Below, in pieces: positions 25,801-39,210 of a stretch of 64,000 nucleotides of DNA (position 1 is the first letter of the stretch; every line of letters starts with the position of its first letter). The stretch is from Acorus gramineus. Lineage: Eukaryota > Streptophyta > Magnoliopsida > Acorales > Acoraceae. Under the pieces are notes generated by a model that was not told the origin of the DNA, did not search any database, and saw nothing but the letters and a program-made list of their open reading frames with translations. The stretch spans positions 16,282,656 to 16,346,655 of the forward strand of contig CM060847.1 of assembly GCA_030737835.1 (NCBI GenBank), given 5' to 3'. The position numbers were made by a program, and so were the translations under genes.

Positions 25801-28800
25801 TTAACTCATTAACAACTGAATTTGCAGGAAAACACATACCAATAAGCAGAAATCTAACTCGCTATCATTTTCATCATTATTATGTTTGTCATAGAACAAC
25901 ACGACAGACTTTACAGTAAAGCACATACCAATAAGTAGAATCACAAATTCACTATCATTTTCATCATTATTTGGGTTGTCATGGAACAATGCTATAATCA
26001 TTTTCTCCAATCAAAGCCCATGCTTCAGACAAAGGTAAAGATTGATTATAAAAAGGTGACACTTGGACATAACAATAAGGATAAACTCATTACTGATGTA
26101 CAATGACAACACCAAACAGGTGAAAGAGAGATAAATCTACCCATAGTTTTTATTTATTTATTTGCATGCTATATTAGCACAATCTCATCCAACCCGTCAA
26201 CACTTAGGTTTTTCTTTTTCTCGAATTCAACCAAAAACACGTGGTTTGTAGAATCATTCAGAAGTCGGAACATAATTCCAAAACCAAGGGGTTCAAATAT
26301 TGGAACAACAAGAAAAATGGACTTGAGTTTTGAAAGCTGATTGAAATCTTGGATCAATATTGTGCTCTACAGCCTACAATGTAAGTGACAAACATTATGG
26401 TGCACTAGAAATGCATTCCAAATAAGTAACTCTCCAATATCTCTAGTTTCTTGGAAGTAAAGGCCCTGAAGAGCAAAGCATTGTCATTACAAGCATGGAG
26501 ATTAAAGATATGGTCTTTAAAGATGTACTTTGACTTGATGGTTTCAAGGGCAAAAGATCTGATGGAGACGGTGAAAGAAAATATGGAGGCTTCTGTAATG
26601 ACAGGAGAAATGATTTGTACACTAGTTTACTTATTTAATAGTAGAATAATATTTATTATTATAAAGAACCGCATTCCATAAATGGTTCAACAACGCTGAT
26701 AATGCATTCTATTGGTTAGATAGATAAAAGGCCAACACCCAGAGCTAGGATAGGAGATACTGGAATATTTTTTCTTTTCTTTTCTTTTTATATGCACAAA
26801 GTGTCCACTCTTAGGACTCAAACCCAATACTTTACCTTTGCTCTAAGCAATTAATATCGTGTAATGCAATGAGCCTAGGAAAAATATTAAGATATTGGAT
26901 ACCAAGAATTACCGTGATCTCATCACCAGGCTGGTAATTTCTTTCCAATACTTGAACCTGAAAAAACAAAGTCAATCACATCAAAAATTGAACATGGGTG
27001 GCACAGTAATCCCAGAAATGCTGCTTCATGGGATGGTTGATACCAGAATATAAAATGGAGATCAGGGGGAAAACAGCTGGAAAATGCATCGAAACAATTT
27101 TAACTAGCTATCAGCTCCAGAAAAAGGTATACCTGTGAAGCTTCACGATCGTCGTACAAACTGAAGAACTGTATGCAATAGGATTGAGTCCGTAAAGCAG
27201 CTAACCCAGCAGCACGATCAAAGGCAAATCCAAAGTATAAGCCTTCATATATGTCTGGAAACAAACAAGGAAGCTGCACATAACCTATGTAAGAATTTCT
27301 GGAAGTGCTTAATTTTGGTTGTAAACAAAATGAACAAAATCCTTTTTTGCAGGATTCCTGGCACAACTTTTTAATGATTTAGAGTAAAATATCAATGCAG
27401 AATAATAGGAACTAAGAAGCACATACTTTGATTCCAGAAATGGACCTTGTAATATCCATCATTGGCATTTTCAGTAGGTGAATTTGATTATCCGCGCAAG
27501 ACACCTGAGAAAATCTGTTTCATGATGAATAATTCTAAAAAAAAGTGAAATTCTATAAATGAAATCATAAAGATGTCATGACATTAATATGATGCGAACA
27601 CATGCAGGACTGATTTTTATCTTCATTGATTGCCATAAGAGAATGAGGATCAGCCAAAATTATAATTATAATTTTCCAAGTAATCCAACTTGCTTTAACT
27701 TTTTTTTGCCTTCCCCCTAATGAACAGTCAGAAATTATTTCAAGTATGGTCAAGAAGCAGATAAAGCACAACTGTTAAACTTGAGCAAAAACAAAATTTT
27801 CTTACACATGACAGACAAGGATCTGGTGAATCAACAAAATATAACAATGGGGAACCTATACGTGGCAGAAATCTTCTCTCTCCTGAGTCAAGCTGCCAAA
27901 CCACGAGAACTCCCTCATTTCCACCTATTTATAGGTGAAAGAAACTTGTTAAATGATATACAAACACGACCATAATAAATAAACCAGGTTACAAACACAG
28001 AATATCACCATGGATAACTCAATAACTCCTAGCATGAGATAATGATCTGATATTCATAATAAAATTTTGTTTCATCTACAATAGAATGAGACTAACATAA
28101 ATGCGAACAATAAAGAGAGTTTTCACATTAAAGTACATGATACCTGAGTACAGATTAATTCCATCAGCGGAGAAGGAGAGGAACTTCACTTCAGTTGAAT
28201 GCCAATGCCATGTTGAGCAGGAGTCAGCATTGTCATTACCCCTTACCCCCGGCCTTTCTTCTTCAGTATGAAAATTTCCTTTATTGATTTGACATTTACT
28301 TTTTGATAATTTTCTTTCACCAACTCCCCTCCATATCAAGATCCTCCCTGTTACATCACCCCCAGCTACAATCCTCTCCGTTGGATGAAATGCAAAAGCA
28401 CTCAGCTTCTTAGTGTGATGCAATTTTATTTTTTTGATATCATACTTGGAATCTTCTGAAGGGACCTTCCATACAATCAGTTGATGCTTTTTCCGGATGC
28501 CAAAATATTCCCCACTTTTATTGACCACGATCATCTCTGGATGTCGAGTCTTAAGAGAGAAAAAAACTCAGTTTGATAGAGAAAATCTGAACTACCAAGT
28601 TCTCAATAAGAATGCTATGGAAATAAAGATTTCACAGGAACATAAAAGGTAGAGGTGATGAAGATAAGCGCAAGATAAAAAACAAATTTAAAGATAATGT
28701 ACAGATGCAAAATACAATTTCTCTAAGTTTATGCATGTTTAATGATGTATACATGTGGCTGTATATTGCCTTCAGATATTGTAAACCCAATTTAATTGTG

Positions 28801-31129
28801 TATCCAGAGGACCACAACCACTCATCCAAAGTTTTTCAAACTCTTGGCGAGATAAACAGTTGCTTCTTAGTTGCATAATCTAAAACCACATGACTAATAA
28901 GATTGATTTATTATTTGCCATCTGATTTTGGTTTTGTGGGAGGTCTCTCTCCTGCCCACCAAAAATGAAGCACCATGTGCATAATGTCAGATTAACAATA
29001 GGTAATAACTTTACAATCTTATCATAAGGCTTTATCGATTTCATTGAGATGTCTCCATAACCAACTTATTTCCTATTACTACACATGTCCACTGAAAATA
29101 AAACAAAACTTTATGGTTGCACATATACAAGTACTTTGCGCACTATTTATCCTGTACATTATTGATGAAGTATTATGACTTACAAATCAAGTATTAATCA
29201 TCAAGTTAACCCTGAAGCAATATTTTTTTTGGCTTAATTGCCAAAAGATCTTACAACTGGATAGCAAATTGAGAGGTTGTAAGTTGCAAAACTAATTATG
29301 ATTTCAAGACAGATGTCCCAGTTGATGGAAAAAGATAATGCAATTGTCAAATATCACTAGAACAATTTTCTTACAGATTGTGTTATTCTAATGATTTGTA
29401 TATTATTATTTTAACTTGAATTACCAAAAAATAAAAGAATCTTCCAGGATAAACAACACTATGCGGAGAATATCTGAGAGGAAGTCTCTGGATGTCTAAA
29501 AGCATGGTGAATCCATTATGTGGAAGGGACAGCAATTTGATGTAATCAAATTGTTGTTGTATTTTTAGAAATTCAAATTGTTGTTTTTGTTTATCTTGTT
29601 TTTATTTTGTTAATTTGCCCTCACCTAACGGATCACCTTTGTCAGTTGAGGAGATGTCCTAAATTCTCAGTCGTCTTTTTTTTTTGGGATGTTCAACGAT
29701 CAATAATATTTTGCGGATACCCCACATTTCTTCATGATAAGAGTAAAATAATATTTCTGAAACATATCAAGGATCATGTGTAACCATTACAGTTCGTGCA
29801 ATACCTTTGGTTGAATATGTTTAAACCACTTCCCATAAAGAAGATGTTAAAAAAAATCCCCCCTACATATGCTAATACAGGTAGTAAATGTAGAACCTAT
29901 CTGATGTACCTCTGCTAACAATCCTCCAACCTTCCGAGACCTCTTTAAGTCATACATCTGGATCTGTCCCCGCAAAGCTTTCGAGTCACCAGATGGCTTA
30001 TTCTTATCTTCAATTGAAATGAAAGCATAAAGATTGGATGGCTTCTTGTTGTCATCATTCTCAAGTGGACGTTGCAGTAAACTTGGAATAACCTGCACAA
30101 CAACATATGATATAATGCACTGGTATGAGGTGGAGAAAACAATAGAATATCAACATAAATACAGAAGAAAGAGCTATTAAACAAAAGATGCCAAAACTGT
30201 AGCATGATAAACTCTAGTGGATGAGCTAGTACACATATGTATCGTGCCATCAACTAATAAGGGTCTACCTACAATTCCTTTTGCGCAGAAAAATGGGATG
30301 ATACCAAAACAGTAATAGAGAAATAGTATGCTCCTCAAAAATATTGCAATATTTAGAATGAGAAAACATAGTCAAAAAGTCTATTGGAGGTCAATTGCCT
30401 CACAGGGAATATTTAAAAATAATAATAATAATAATAGATGCAAAAACACAGTATTGAATAAATATCTAAAAAAACCCTAGTCAGGGAGCTCAACAATTTG
30501 AAACGAATAGGATTCACTGTGTAATACAATACACCCTCATGGAGCACTAAAACAACACTATGAATAATCAAAATTTAATACCCAATTGAATTTTCTGTAT
30601 AATCGTCTCAACAATCACAAGTTCAATAAAACTTAAGAAGTGGAACCACATGCTCTTTTCAGGATTTCATTCACAACATAATACAATACACCCACATAGA
30701 ACCAAAAGGAAACCAAAACAAAGACTATGAAGATCTCACCATAGAGTGGACTCGGTTCTTAACCTCCACCTTCTTTATCAATTCTGGCACGGCAAAGCCC
30801 CAATAACATATCGTCCCGTCCAGCGACGAAGTCCAACAGAAGTTCATGAACTTGCTAACATTGTCAGCAACCGGCTCTACAATAACACAGGTAACCCGGT
30901 CTGTATGCCCCTCCAACTCCGTTATCTACAAAAACCCAAATCAACAACTTCTCACAAACAATCAACAATCACCCAAATACACGCATTGGAACACAAATTG
31001 AAAAGTCACCTGCAAACCCGTGGCGGTGCTAATGACGGACACCGTGTTCCCGGAGCAAATGAGCAGCTTTTTTCCATCGTTAGAGAACGCCGGAGGCGAC
31101 GATACCAGGCTTTTCCCACCAGTGATCAT
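22839..31129 (-). CDS. UTP17: UTP17/WDR75 homologue, WD40 protein of the SSU processome
   Basis: Nucleolar t-UTP protein needed for pre-18S rRNA processing and rDNA transcription. Fifteen exons, all in phase: 31129-31010, 30925-30740, 30092-29910, 28549-28144, 27924-27806, 27504-27427, 27273-27133, 26957-26913, 25688-25522, 24948-24870, 24790-24696, 24320-24191, 24097-23714, 23553-23355, 23059-22839; about 850 codons, near the family size. Start MITGGKSLVSSPPAFSNDGK matches plant relatives better than the ATG 14 codons upstream. WD40 blades include LEGHTDRVTCV...WTSSLDGTICYW, LSAFAFHPTERIVAGGDVTGR, VKFLSFSADGINLYSG, ISALAFHPSRSMAVSSSYGG and MTAAAFSADGSVLAAAAETVV, as two propellers. The C-terminal region (ITAREIQVTQPSYVPSERPW) is the family tail. 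No lesion seen. Two telo-boxes lie upstream, as in eL41. Confidence 0.93.
25826..25995. repeat. Two-copy tandem repeat of about 89 bp in a UTP17 intron
   Basis: CACATACCAATAAG begins both units (about 25,833 and 25,922), and both contain CTATCATTTTCATCATTATT and a GTTGTCAT-type block. It lies wholly within the 25,689-26,912 intron. Confidence 0.75.
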
Positions 31130-31575
31130 GGCTTCACTATATGGAACGAAAAAAAGGTTTCTTTCAGACAAAATTATGAAACGCAGATCAAAGTAAATTC
31201 AAATCCATAAAAACTGATTTTTGTTTCTTGGGTTTCATTACTCTTGTCCTAATAATACTGTTAAGAATCCAAATTAGGGTTTTTTATATGACCCATCATG
31301 ATAAACCCTAAAGCAAGTGGAATAGATGCAACGGATTGGAAAAAACGCCAACTTTACCTTCACAAAGTCAAGATTTTCGGATTTGGAGGGTTTTTCTGGC
31401 GTCTGCCGTGTCTCGCTCTTCTTTTGCTGGGTCTGCAAAACCTCCCCCAAAACCCCAAATGTCAGTCTCTTCTATGGCTGCAAGGGTTTTTTTTTTTTTT
31501 ATGGAAAAGAGAGATGAATTTTAATTACTACTATGTGTGTATATATAAATATATGTGAGACCAACATTCACAAAA
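31130..31575 (-). promoter_or_regulatory. UTP17 upstream region with paired telo-boxes
   Basis: TAGGGTTT at 31,275-31,282 and AAACCCTA at 31,303-31,310 form two telo-boxes in opposite orientation 20 bases apart, about 150-180 bases upstream of the UTP17 start. Telo-boxes are common in plant genes for ribosome production. Plus-strand open frames here (31,298-31,558) have no domain and are not called. Confidence 0.6.
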
Positions 31576-31662
31576 CCGACCTTAGCTCAGTTGGTAGAGC
31601 GGAGGACTGTAGTTGCAAGACAGATAATCCTTAGGTCGCTGGTTCGAATCCGGCAGGTCGGA
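31576..31662 (+). tRNA. tRNA-Tyr (anticodon GUA) with 14-nt intron
   Basis: Acceptor CCGACCT (31,576-31,582) pairs with AGGTCGG (31,655-31,661); discriminator A at 31,662. D-arm TTAGCTCAGTTGGTAGAGC, anticodon GTA at 31,609-31,611 followed by G37, T-arm GGTTCGAATCC. The intron occupies 31,613-31,626, immediately after position 37, the standard eukaryotic site. The mature length is 73 nt before CCA. Plant nuclear tRNA-Tyr genes characteristically carry such introns. Internal A and B boxes are intact, so it looks functional. Confidence 0.97.
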
Positions 31663-31673
31663 TTTCCATATTA

Positions 31674-31680
31674 TTTTTTC
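31674..31680 (+). terminator. Pol III terminator of tRNA-Tyr
   Basis: A run of T residues about 12 bases after the tRNA 3' end, the usual RNA polymerase III stop. Confidence 0.8.
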
Positions 31681-31689
31681 ATATATTTA

Positions 31690-34600
31690 TCTTTTGCCTT
31701 GGTTTTCTTTTAACTTAAAATTTGAACCGTCAAGTTGATACTTATCCTTTAACGAGAATGGATCAGAGCCTTCGGATTATTGTACCATCATCTTACTGGT
31801 ACGATCATTCAAAGGGTACAGAGATACGGGTTTGAATCATTTGTTTATTTTTTTCTGTTTGTATTTTACTTAAAATTTTTTTGTGGGATTATCACATCAT
31901 TACAATTAAAATTAAAATGTTATAAAAATATATTAAATCATGAATGGATAAATGGATTTATTTTATATGATAAATTTATAACTGTTTGATTGATCAAAAC
32001 ACAAAACAAATAAAAAAAAATAAACAGAAGATCCAAATCCCTGAGACTACTATGGACGGATATTGTTGGAGAGTGGATGTGAACTACTCTTTTTTTTTTT
32101 TAATGGGCTTTTATATATTCAAACTTTCAAAATCATGGGAAACATCATTTATACTAACAAAACTATTAAAAATGTATACTTCGATACTCCCATCAGATAT
32201 AAGATATACCTGTCCTTTACTTGTGTTATTCAAACTCCTAGAAAAGTATACATGCTCTTTTAATCCCATGGCATACTATCTTCTTCACGGTTGACTCATC
32301 ATTTATCGTTAAATGTTGCACACGTTTAGAAACCTTTTGCACATGTTGCAACATGATGCACACGTGGTAGTCCATCGGGTTTAGAAAACTTTTCTACCCG
32401 GGCTGCTGGAATCCATGACTTTCCTTAGTGTTTCTCATTATTTTGGTTATTTTCTATTTAGCTCCCCTCTCTCGGTCTCTCCTCCCTAATCCTGTTCAGA
32501 ATTTATAATTGGATATTTATGAATAAAATCGAGGAGCAAATATCTATCTTTTCTTAAAACAAAAAAAATGTTACACACGTTTTGTCGCCATTGCTTTAGC
32601 TCGATCTGCAGTGACACTTGGAGACACTATGAGTCCGTTTGGTTTCATGTAGTTTGAATTTCTACGGATTTCCTTTTACAAGGAAATTTTTTTTCTAAAA
32701 AATGAAATTCATTTATGGCATTTGTTTGTATTGAAATTATTTTACAGAAAATGATTTCTGTTATTTGTTTTCTGGTAAAATATTTGTAAAATATTAGTCT
32801 TTTAGTGTTTGGTTCTATAAATATGTGAAATCTTATTTTTCATTTATATACTTTAATATTAAATTATGAATAAAAAATATAATAACCATAGAAAGATCAA
32901 AATCATTGATAAATTTTATTAAAAAATTAGTATTGTATTACATTTATTCATAATAAAGATATTTTACCTTATAGAAAATGTTTAACATAAAAAAGTTCAA
33001 ATACCATGTAAATCCAAAATTTAAATTTATATTTAAATTTTGAATTTAAATTTCAAAGTGAGATCAAACTAAAAAATATATGAGATCTTCAGATATCCTA
33101 TAGTTACTTTAGGATATTCCGAGATAAATTTGATGAATTAAATTTACGTTGGACATATTTTTAAAAAACATTAAATTTGATTTTTAGCTACAAAAACTAT
33201 TTTTATTTGTGAAATATAAATCATTTTATAAATTTTTCTACATATATATCCTAAAATCTCTCTAATTAAAATCTGAATATTTATCATAAATAAAAAAATC
33301 TATTAAGATTTAATTAAATCTAGACATTTTTAAGGTTCTATCTTTTATTTTCAAACCTAACAACTGGATGGGTTCCATATAATTTCGAATTTATATTAAA
33401 TTAATTATAATATCATAGGACATATATCATAGGACATACTTTTTAATCATTCAAATTTTGAATTTATATGAAAAATTTATTATTAAATTGTAAATAATAA
33501 TTTTAAATTTTAGAAAATATCATCTAATTAAATTAAATGTATTTTTACATCTTTTAAGTATAAAAAGAATTGATTTCAAAACATTTATATTTAGAATATT
33601 CAAATAAAAAGAAGGTTAATGAAACTTTTAAGAAGTTCTGATATATAGATTTCTCAATCCCTGAAAACGGCCTATGAACCTTGTCAAAATCAAGATTTGA
33701 AAGCGATTAAAGAAATAATTTTCCACAACCATTTTTTTCTAAACCTACCAAACATGTCTATGTAACTACTTTTCCTCAAAACTAGAGTTTTCAGATATTT
33801 TTACGTCGAAACAAATGGGCCCTATTCTTCTTTTCAAGGTATAGATGAATTCTTTTCAAGGTCCCACGTGGAAACCAATTTGGAGTTTTTTTAAAAAAAA
33901 CTGGGTTTAAAATTAAGTTGGTAAAAAGTTACATTTTCACATATTATGAAAAATCTAATTTTTTTATACTTTTTTATGAAAAAGGTGTTCCCTGTTTTGG
34001 AAACGAGTTTAAAGAGATTTTTTATTTACATAAAACTGAGTTTCTCGTATCCGTTTTCAAATAGAAAAATAACTATAGTTTAATTAAAAGTTGTAGACAC
34101 ATTTTTGTAAAAAGTGTCTGAAAGCTAAGTTTTTTATAATACGTGGAGAGAGATATTTTTACAAACTTAGTTTTAAACCTAGCTTTTAGAGAAAAACTAT
34201 CAATCCCACACTCTACTTTCAACATCAAAGTCTACATTTTATTAGAAGTTTTTTATATTTTTTATAATTTATATCATTTAATTCATTAGAGTATATATTT
34301 TATATTTTATAAAAGTATAATACATAACTTATTAAATGGGGTATATGATTTTTTTAAAATATAAAAACACAAATGATTTAAATTTTGAACTGTAAAATAG
34401 ACTTAGCGTGACATTTTCCTTTAGTAAATAATTGTGTGACGTGTATATGTTTGATTTACTGGCTTAGTGGCATATATTGCTCATATATTATTTCAACTTG
34501 CTAGTAGAATAGTCTTACACATTCGCATGTTTCTATATTCAATCTTCACCTCTCAAAAAAGAGTTGTTATATGCAGTCATTTTTTTAACTCCAATTCCAA

Positions 34601-37227
34601 TCCCATAAATATCGTTAGCGTCATATACTTTTTAACAAAATATATAATGTATTATAATTTTTTTGATATTTTTTATAAACAGATTCATTCCACTAATTAT
34701 AATATACATTTTATATTTGTATAAAAATATATACTTAATTAGAGTGAGATATATAATTTAAAAAAAAGGGGAAAATGTATAAACTGAAATTTACGTTTGT
34801 ACATGATATTATCCCTCAAAAAATTAAACCCATTGGCTTTGAACAAGGCGATGATGAATCAAATCATTCATCAGTCAACGAAATCTGAATTGAACAAAAG
34901 AACTTCAATTCCATCCTTTGCCAACACTGCAAACTTTACTTTCCTACTTCCTATTGCGATTGATGGCGACAGGTTTTTCACCTCACTTGTTTTTCAGTGT
35001 CTTCTTTGTTTTTTTTTCCATCATCTGTGAGACAAGCTTTTAGATTTTGTAACTTATATTTTAATGTTATATAGTGTATAATTGTTTTTTTAAAAAATCC
35101 TAATATATAGTGGTGGAATTAGGATTTTTCTAAAAGGAGGCCTAATGTAATGTATATAAATACTAGTTATTGTGTATATTTAAATGCACGTAAGAAAATA
35201 TCTATATATGTAATTAAGACATAGCAGGATAATAATATAAATATTTATATGTTATTTTAAGTAAGCTGTAGTGAACTATCTTATAACAATACATGGTATT
35301 AACATTTTTTTCATTCTTACTTTGCTCATGTTCTTGAACATGCTTCGAATGCTTATCTTATTATAAGTATCAATGCAAGCCACATGAAAATTGAAATATA
35401 TATATTTATATATATCATGTATTTATATATATATTATGAGATGAACGAAGTATCCCCTATTCTTCGTCTAAAACATTATCAATTTGAATTAGTATAGAAG
35501 CAAGTTTATCTATAAAAAAAATAATGATTTTTGAACCCCAATTGATAGGCCCCACCCCAAACCCCATGAGGTAGCGAAATGAGGTAGCAAAATTAAAATC
35601 TCTCATTTACACTTAATTGCCATATATGCTTTTAATATGTAACCGATCCCACAATCGATGGAGGTGGTTACAATTTCCCAATATTTGTTGTTTCTTTCTG
35701 TTTTTGAAAACGAATAATTCAATTGAAAGAAATTGTGTTTACGAAACACAAAATTGGTTCGTCTATTGTAGAAGATCAGAAAACCAAATTTTGATTGCAG
35801 GTTTTGCAAGAATCTCGATCTCAATTGCAGTTTTTTTTATTTGCGATCTATTTGTGGTGCAATCAATGGAGATCATTTCAGGTCAGACAATTTCAATCAA
35901 AATAAAACAATCTGGTCTAAGTTTGAGAATGTTTAATCTTTTAGATTCATTTTTGAATCATGATTTACTTTCGTGAGGTCATATTTTTTGCTTGAATCTA
36001 GATACATAGGTGTATCTAAATTTGGGAACATAATATTAATTTCAGATACATGTTTTGGATTCCAGATACAAGTTGATTTTATTTTCAACCCAATCAAAGA
36101 TAGATTATGAACCATTTTTTTTAACACACAATTTTTATTCCACATTTTTTGTATGCCGCATATAGTATCTGAAAAATTTTCGTATACCATACATCATTCT
36201 GTTCCATATGCTTTTTTCTAATCCAGATACATGCATAACTATAATATTTTTTCTGATCTAGATACACGCATAACTATACTTTTTCAGATCTGGATACATG
36301 CATAATCGAAATACTATTCATTTGCAAAAATCATAAATTAAAAAACAATATTCGTGGGATTCAGATGCATTAATAAAAACCTCATTAAAGGGATCCAAAT
36401 ACAATAATGTATATCAATTTTTCAGATACACAAAGTAAAGAATGGGCGAAAGTTATTATGATAAATGCAGGGGTCATATTCACTCAAATCTATTATCATT
36501 TTTCAATTAGTGCAATTTATCCTTATAATAAACATTTACGATAGTTTTTTAGAGAAACAAAATCAAAACGAAAAATTTTTCATTGGGGGAAGAAATTAGA
36601 ATTGCTTTTTTGGGATGAAATGAAAAGTTTAATAGTGATTACCACTTTTCACCATTGTTGCATAGGATTTGGGGAAGAAAACAATCAGAGTCGGAAACCC
36701 TAGTTCGACAAGTTTTATTTTTTTTTATTCGAGTGATTTACCTAAATGTCTTTGACGCCTTTTTTTTGGGAGTCAGTTACATAGGATTTAATGGGAGGAT
36801 GTTTTAATTGGGAGCGGAATTTGAATATCAATTAAAGGGTAGTAAGGTCTTTTTAATTTTTAGGTTTTTTAAAAGTCAAAGATAGAACCAACATGGGAAT
36901 GACACCTATTGGGGCCTAATTTTTGGGGCCTAGAATCTAGATAGCGGCGCTGATAAAAAAAAAAACATTTGCATTATTGGTCCTTCGATTTCAAGTGATT
37001 TAAAATCATATGAAATTATCATAAAATTATCATGATAAAACAAATGAGTTCTTAAACGTTTTTTTAATAATTCAATGATTAGTTAAATACTTTCATTTTC
37101 AGATCTTTATATACTTTAGGGGATGGTTGTAAAATCAATGGATATCCAAGATATAAATTTCCATAAGATATTTCGATTAGGAAAATGTCGGAATAAAAAT
37201 ATTTTTTGAAAGTCCTTAATTTATATA

Positions 37228-37278
<51 letters not shown>
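31690..37278. other. AT-rich intergenic region, no gene seen
   Basis: Long AT-rich spacer. Open frames at 31,780-32,294, 34,467-35,030 and 35,603-36,190 are low complexity without domain or splice support. A degenerate three-copy repeat of about 34 bases with AGATACATGCATAACT lies at 36,225-36,310. A (TA)n microsatellite runs from about 37,217 to 37,276 up to the next transposon. A possible old DNA transposon (32,631-33,822) is listed separately. Confidence 0.6.
32631..33822. mobile_element. Candidate non-autonomous DNA transposon, about 1.2 kb
   Basis: Ends GAGTCCGTTTGGTTTC (left) and CGAAACAAATGGGCCC (right); the reverse complement of the right end, GGGCCCATTTGTTTCG, aligns imperfectly with the left. 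TAT flanks both sides. The interior is AT-rich and noncoding. The pattern resembles PIF/Harbinger or hAT relics, but the terminal match is imperfect. Confidence 0.4.
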
Positions 37279-39058
37279 GGGTCCCGATTATATGCGGTGT
37301 GCTTTTTTGTTTTGTTAGGTGCGGTTTGCATTTAGGGCCGTCCGATCAAGGGTCCATCGATCGGACGTTAAAAAAAAAAAAAGAGTGGTGACTTTCGATG
37401 GGATTGAAATCCCTAGTCTCTCTCTTCCTTCTCCTTTCATCATCTCCTCTGTTTTTCTTCACCAACCTGAAAAGAAAAAATCAAACACCCCTCTCTCTTC
37501 TCTCTCATTCTATCCTCACTGTTTCTTCACCAACCCCAAAAGCTGCAACCTCCTACCCTTGTTGGCCTCCCTTCCGACACCTCCTCGTCCTGGGGCGTAG
37601 TCCGTGCCTCCCCTCCCAGCATCCCCATCCCGGCATCACCGTCCGGCATCTATGTCCCTTCCGGTAAGAATTTCTTTAGTCTTTGATTCTTCAAAAATGG
37701 GTTTCTAAATTAATGGGGTTATCCAATGAAGAGTGTGTAAAAAAAAAAATTCTAAGGTTTTTAAGTTAATGGTGTCTCTAAGATTTGAATCACTTTGGGA
37801 TTTCTATCATTCAATTTTTTATTCAATTCATTTGTATGAAACAAGGGCTGTCTGGGTGAATTTTTTTTTAGTTCAAGTTTTGGGTTTGTTATGTGTTGGT
37901 TTAGGGTGTAGATTTTATGTGATTATTATATATTATTATTTTGTTTTGATTGGGTTAAATATTTTATTGTGTAGTTTGGACATGTTCTATTGTATAAGAG
38001 TCATGGCATTGAGTCTTCTGTGATGTGTTTGGTTATTTGTTATAAATTCTGATAACCGAACACTAGTATCTGCACAGAGTTAATCCACCACAACAAAACA
38101 AAACAAAATTTTCATTTTTTTATCAAAATATTAACTAAAGTATTAGCTGGTGGTTGACAATGTTTTTCCTACAACCATAAATGTACCTACAATACATCCT
38201 GCAAAAAAATAAATGAAGTGCATAAACTCTTATTTGATTCTTATAATTTTTTCATCAACTCATCATCCATGTATCAGTTGATGATTTTGTAATTAAATGT
38301 TACACTAGAAACTTAAACCACTAAATCACTCATATACTCCATTGGCCAATTAGTGAATCTCTTTTGATGGGTGTTCTCAATGAAACTCACCAAGCTATGG
38401 TTTAATTTTGTAATTAAGTGTTTTTAATGGGATTTCTGTCATTCAGTTTGAGATATGGTTCATCATAAAAATGGAAAATTTGCATTGGCTATACAATGGG
38501 ATGCTTTTGATTCTGAGGATCTCATGTGCATATATGTGATAGCAATTTAGGGTTTATAATTGATTAGTCTAATTTTGTTGGGTGACTTTCTTTGGGTGTA
38601 AAGATGGTGCTCTTAATTCATGGTGAGACAGACTTGTTGCAGGTCCTCATAAGGATGTTCTTTGATAGTTAAGTTCATTTTTTTCTATCCGAAAAAATGA
38701 ATTTTTTATTTATTTAAGGAAACCTCATCATTGTGTTATTAAAAGATGCTTAGCAAAATCTTTTTTTTTTTTACTTGTGTGTCAAATTGTGCTGTCCATT
38801 TAATATCAAATGAGTTATTTTCTGCATCCGATCAGTGCTCTTCCATGTGTTTATGGGCTTGTTTTAAAGGTTATTAATATTACATATTTCTGTATTGTTT
38901 GATGTGAAATTAATTGTGGTCATATTTGTTGTTATTTTATCGGATTTGATGGTACACATGATGATGAAACTGCTGAGAATGTGGAATCATCGGATGGTGA
39001 TGATAGAGGTATTTGGATTCCGGATGTAGAAGAACAAAATAAACCGATCATTGGAATG
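37279..39058 (+). repeat. Left 1.8-kb terminal inverted repeat
   Basis: Contains, reading inward: the terminus, a CT-rich stretch (37,410-37,560), a possible 5' exon ending at the donor CTTCCG|GTAAGAAT near 37,663, a long intron-like region, and a short coding-like segment (DGTHDDETAENVES, then GIWIPDVEEQ, at about 38,950-39,058). The same parts in the right arm face the opposite way. Confidence 0.85.
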
Positions 39059-39061
39059 TAA

Positions 39062-39210
39062 ATATGGACCTTGGAAGAGAGAATTTCTAAAGTTGAAGCA
39101 CTCCAAGAACAAATTTCTAAATTTGAGGCATGACGAGAACGTAAGGAAGAGCGATTGGCACCATTAGAGCATCGGAATCATCAACCCTTCTTGATGTATT
39201 TTTGTACGCT
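39062..39210 (+). pseudogene. Coiled-coil-like coding fragment inside the element
   Basis: Just inside the left arm, the plus strand reads TLEERISKVEALQEQISKFE, then a TGA, then RERKEERLAPLEHRN in the same frame. The heptad-like Leu/Ile/Val spacing suggests a short coiled coil. It follows the left-arm segment ending VEEQNKPIIGM and a stop. It may be the relic of a second element gene transcribed from the left arm; I do not recognise a family. Confidence 0.4.

Noticed and set aside
31298-31558. Three overlapping plus-strand frames upstream of UTP17
   Set aside because: No domain, contain a poly-Phe run from a T tract, and lie in the probable promoter.
37206-37391. Frame beginning with repeated Ile-Tyr
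   Set aside because: Translation of a (TA)n microsatellite running into the transposon end.
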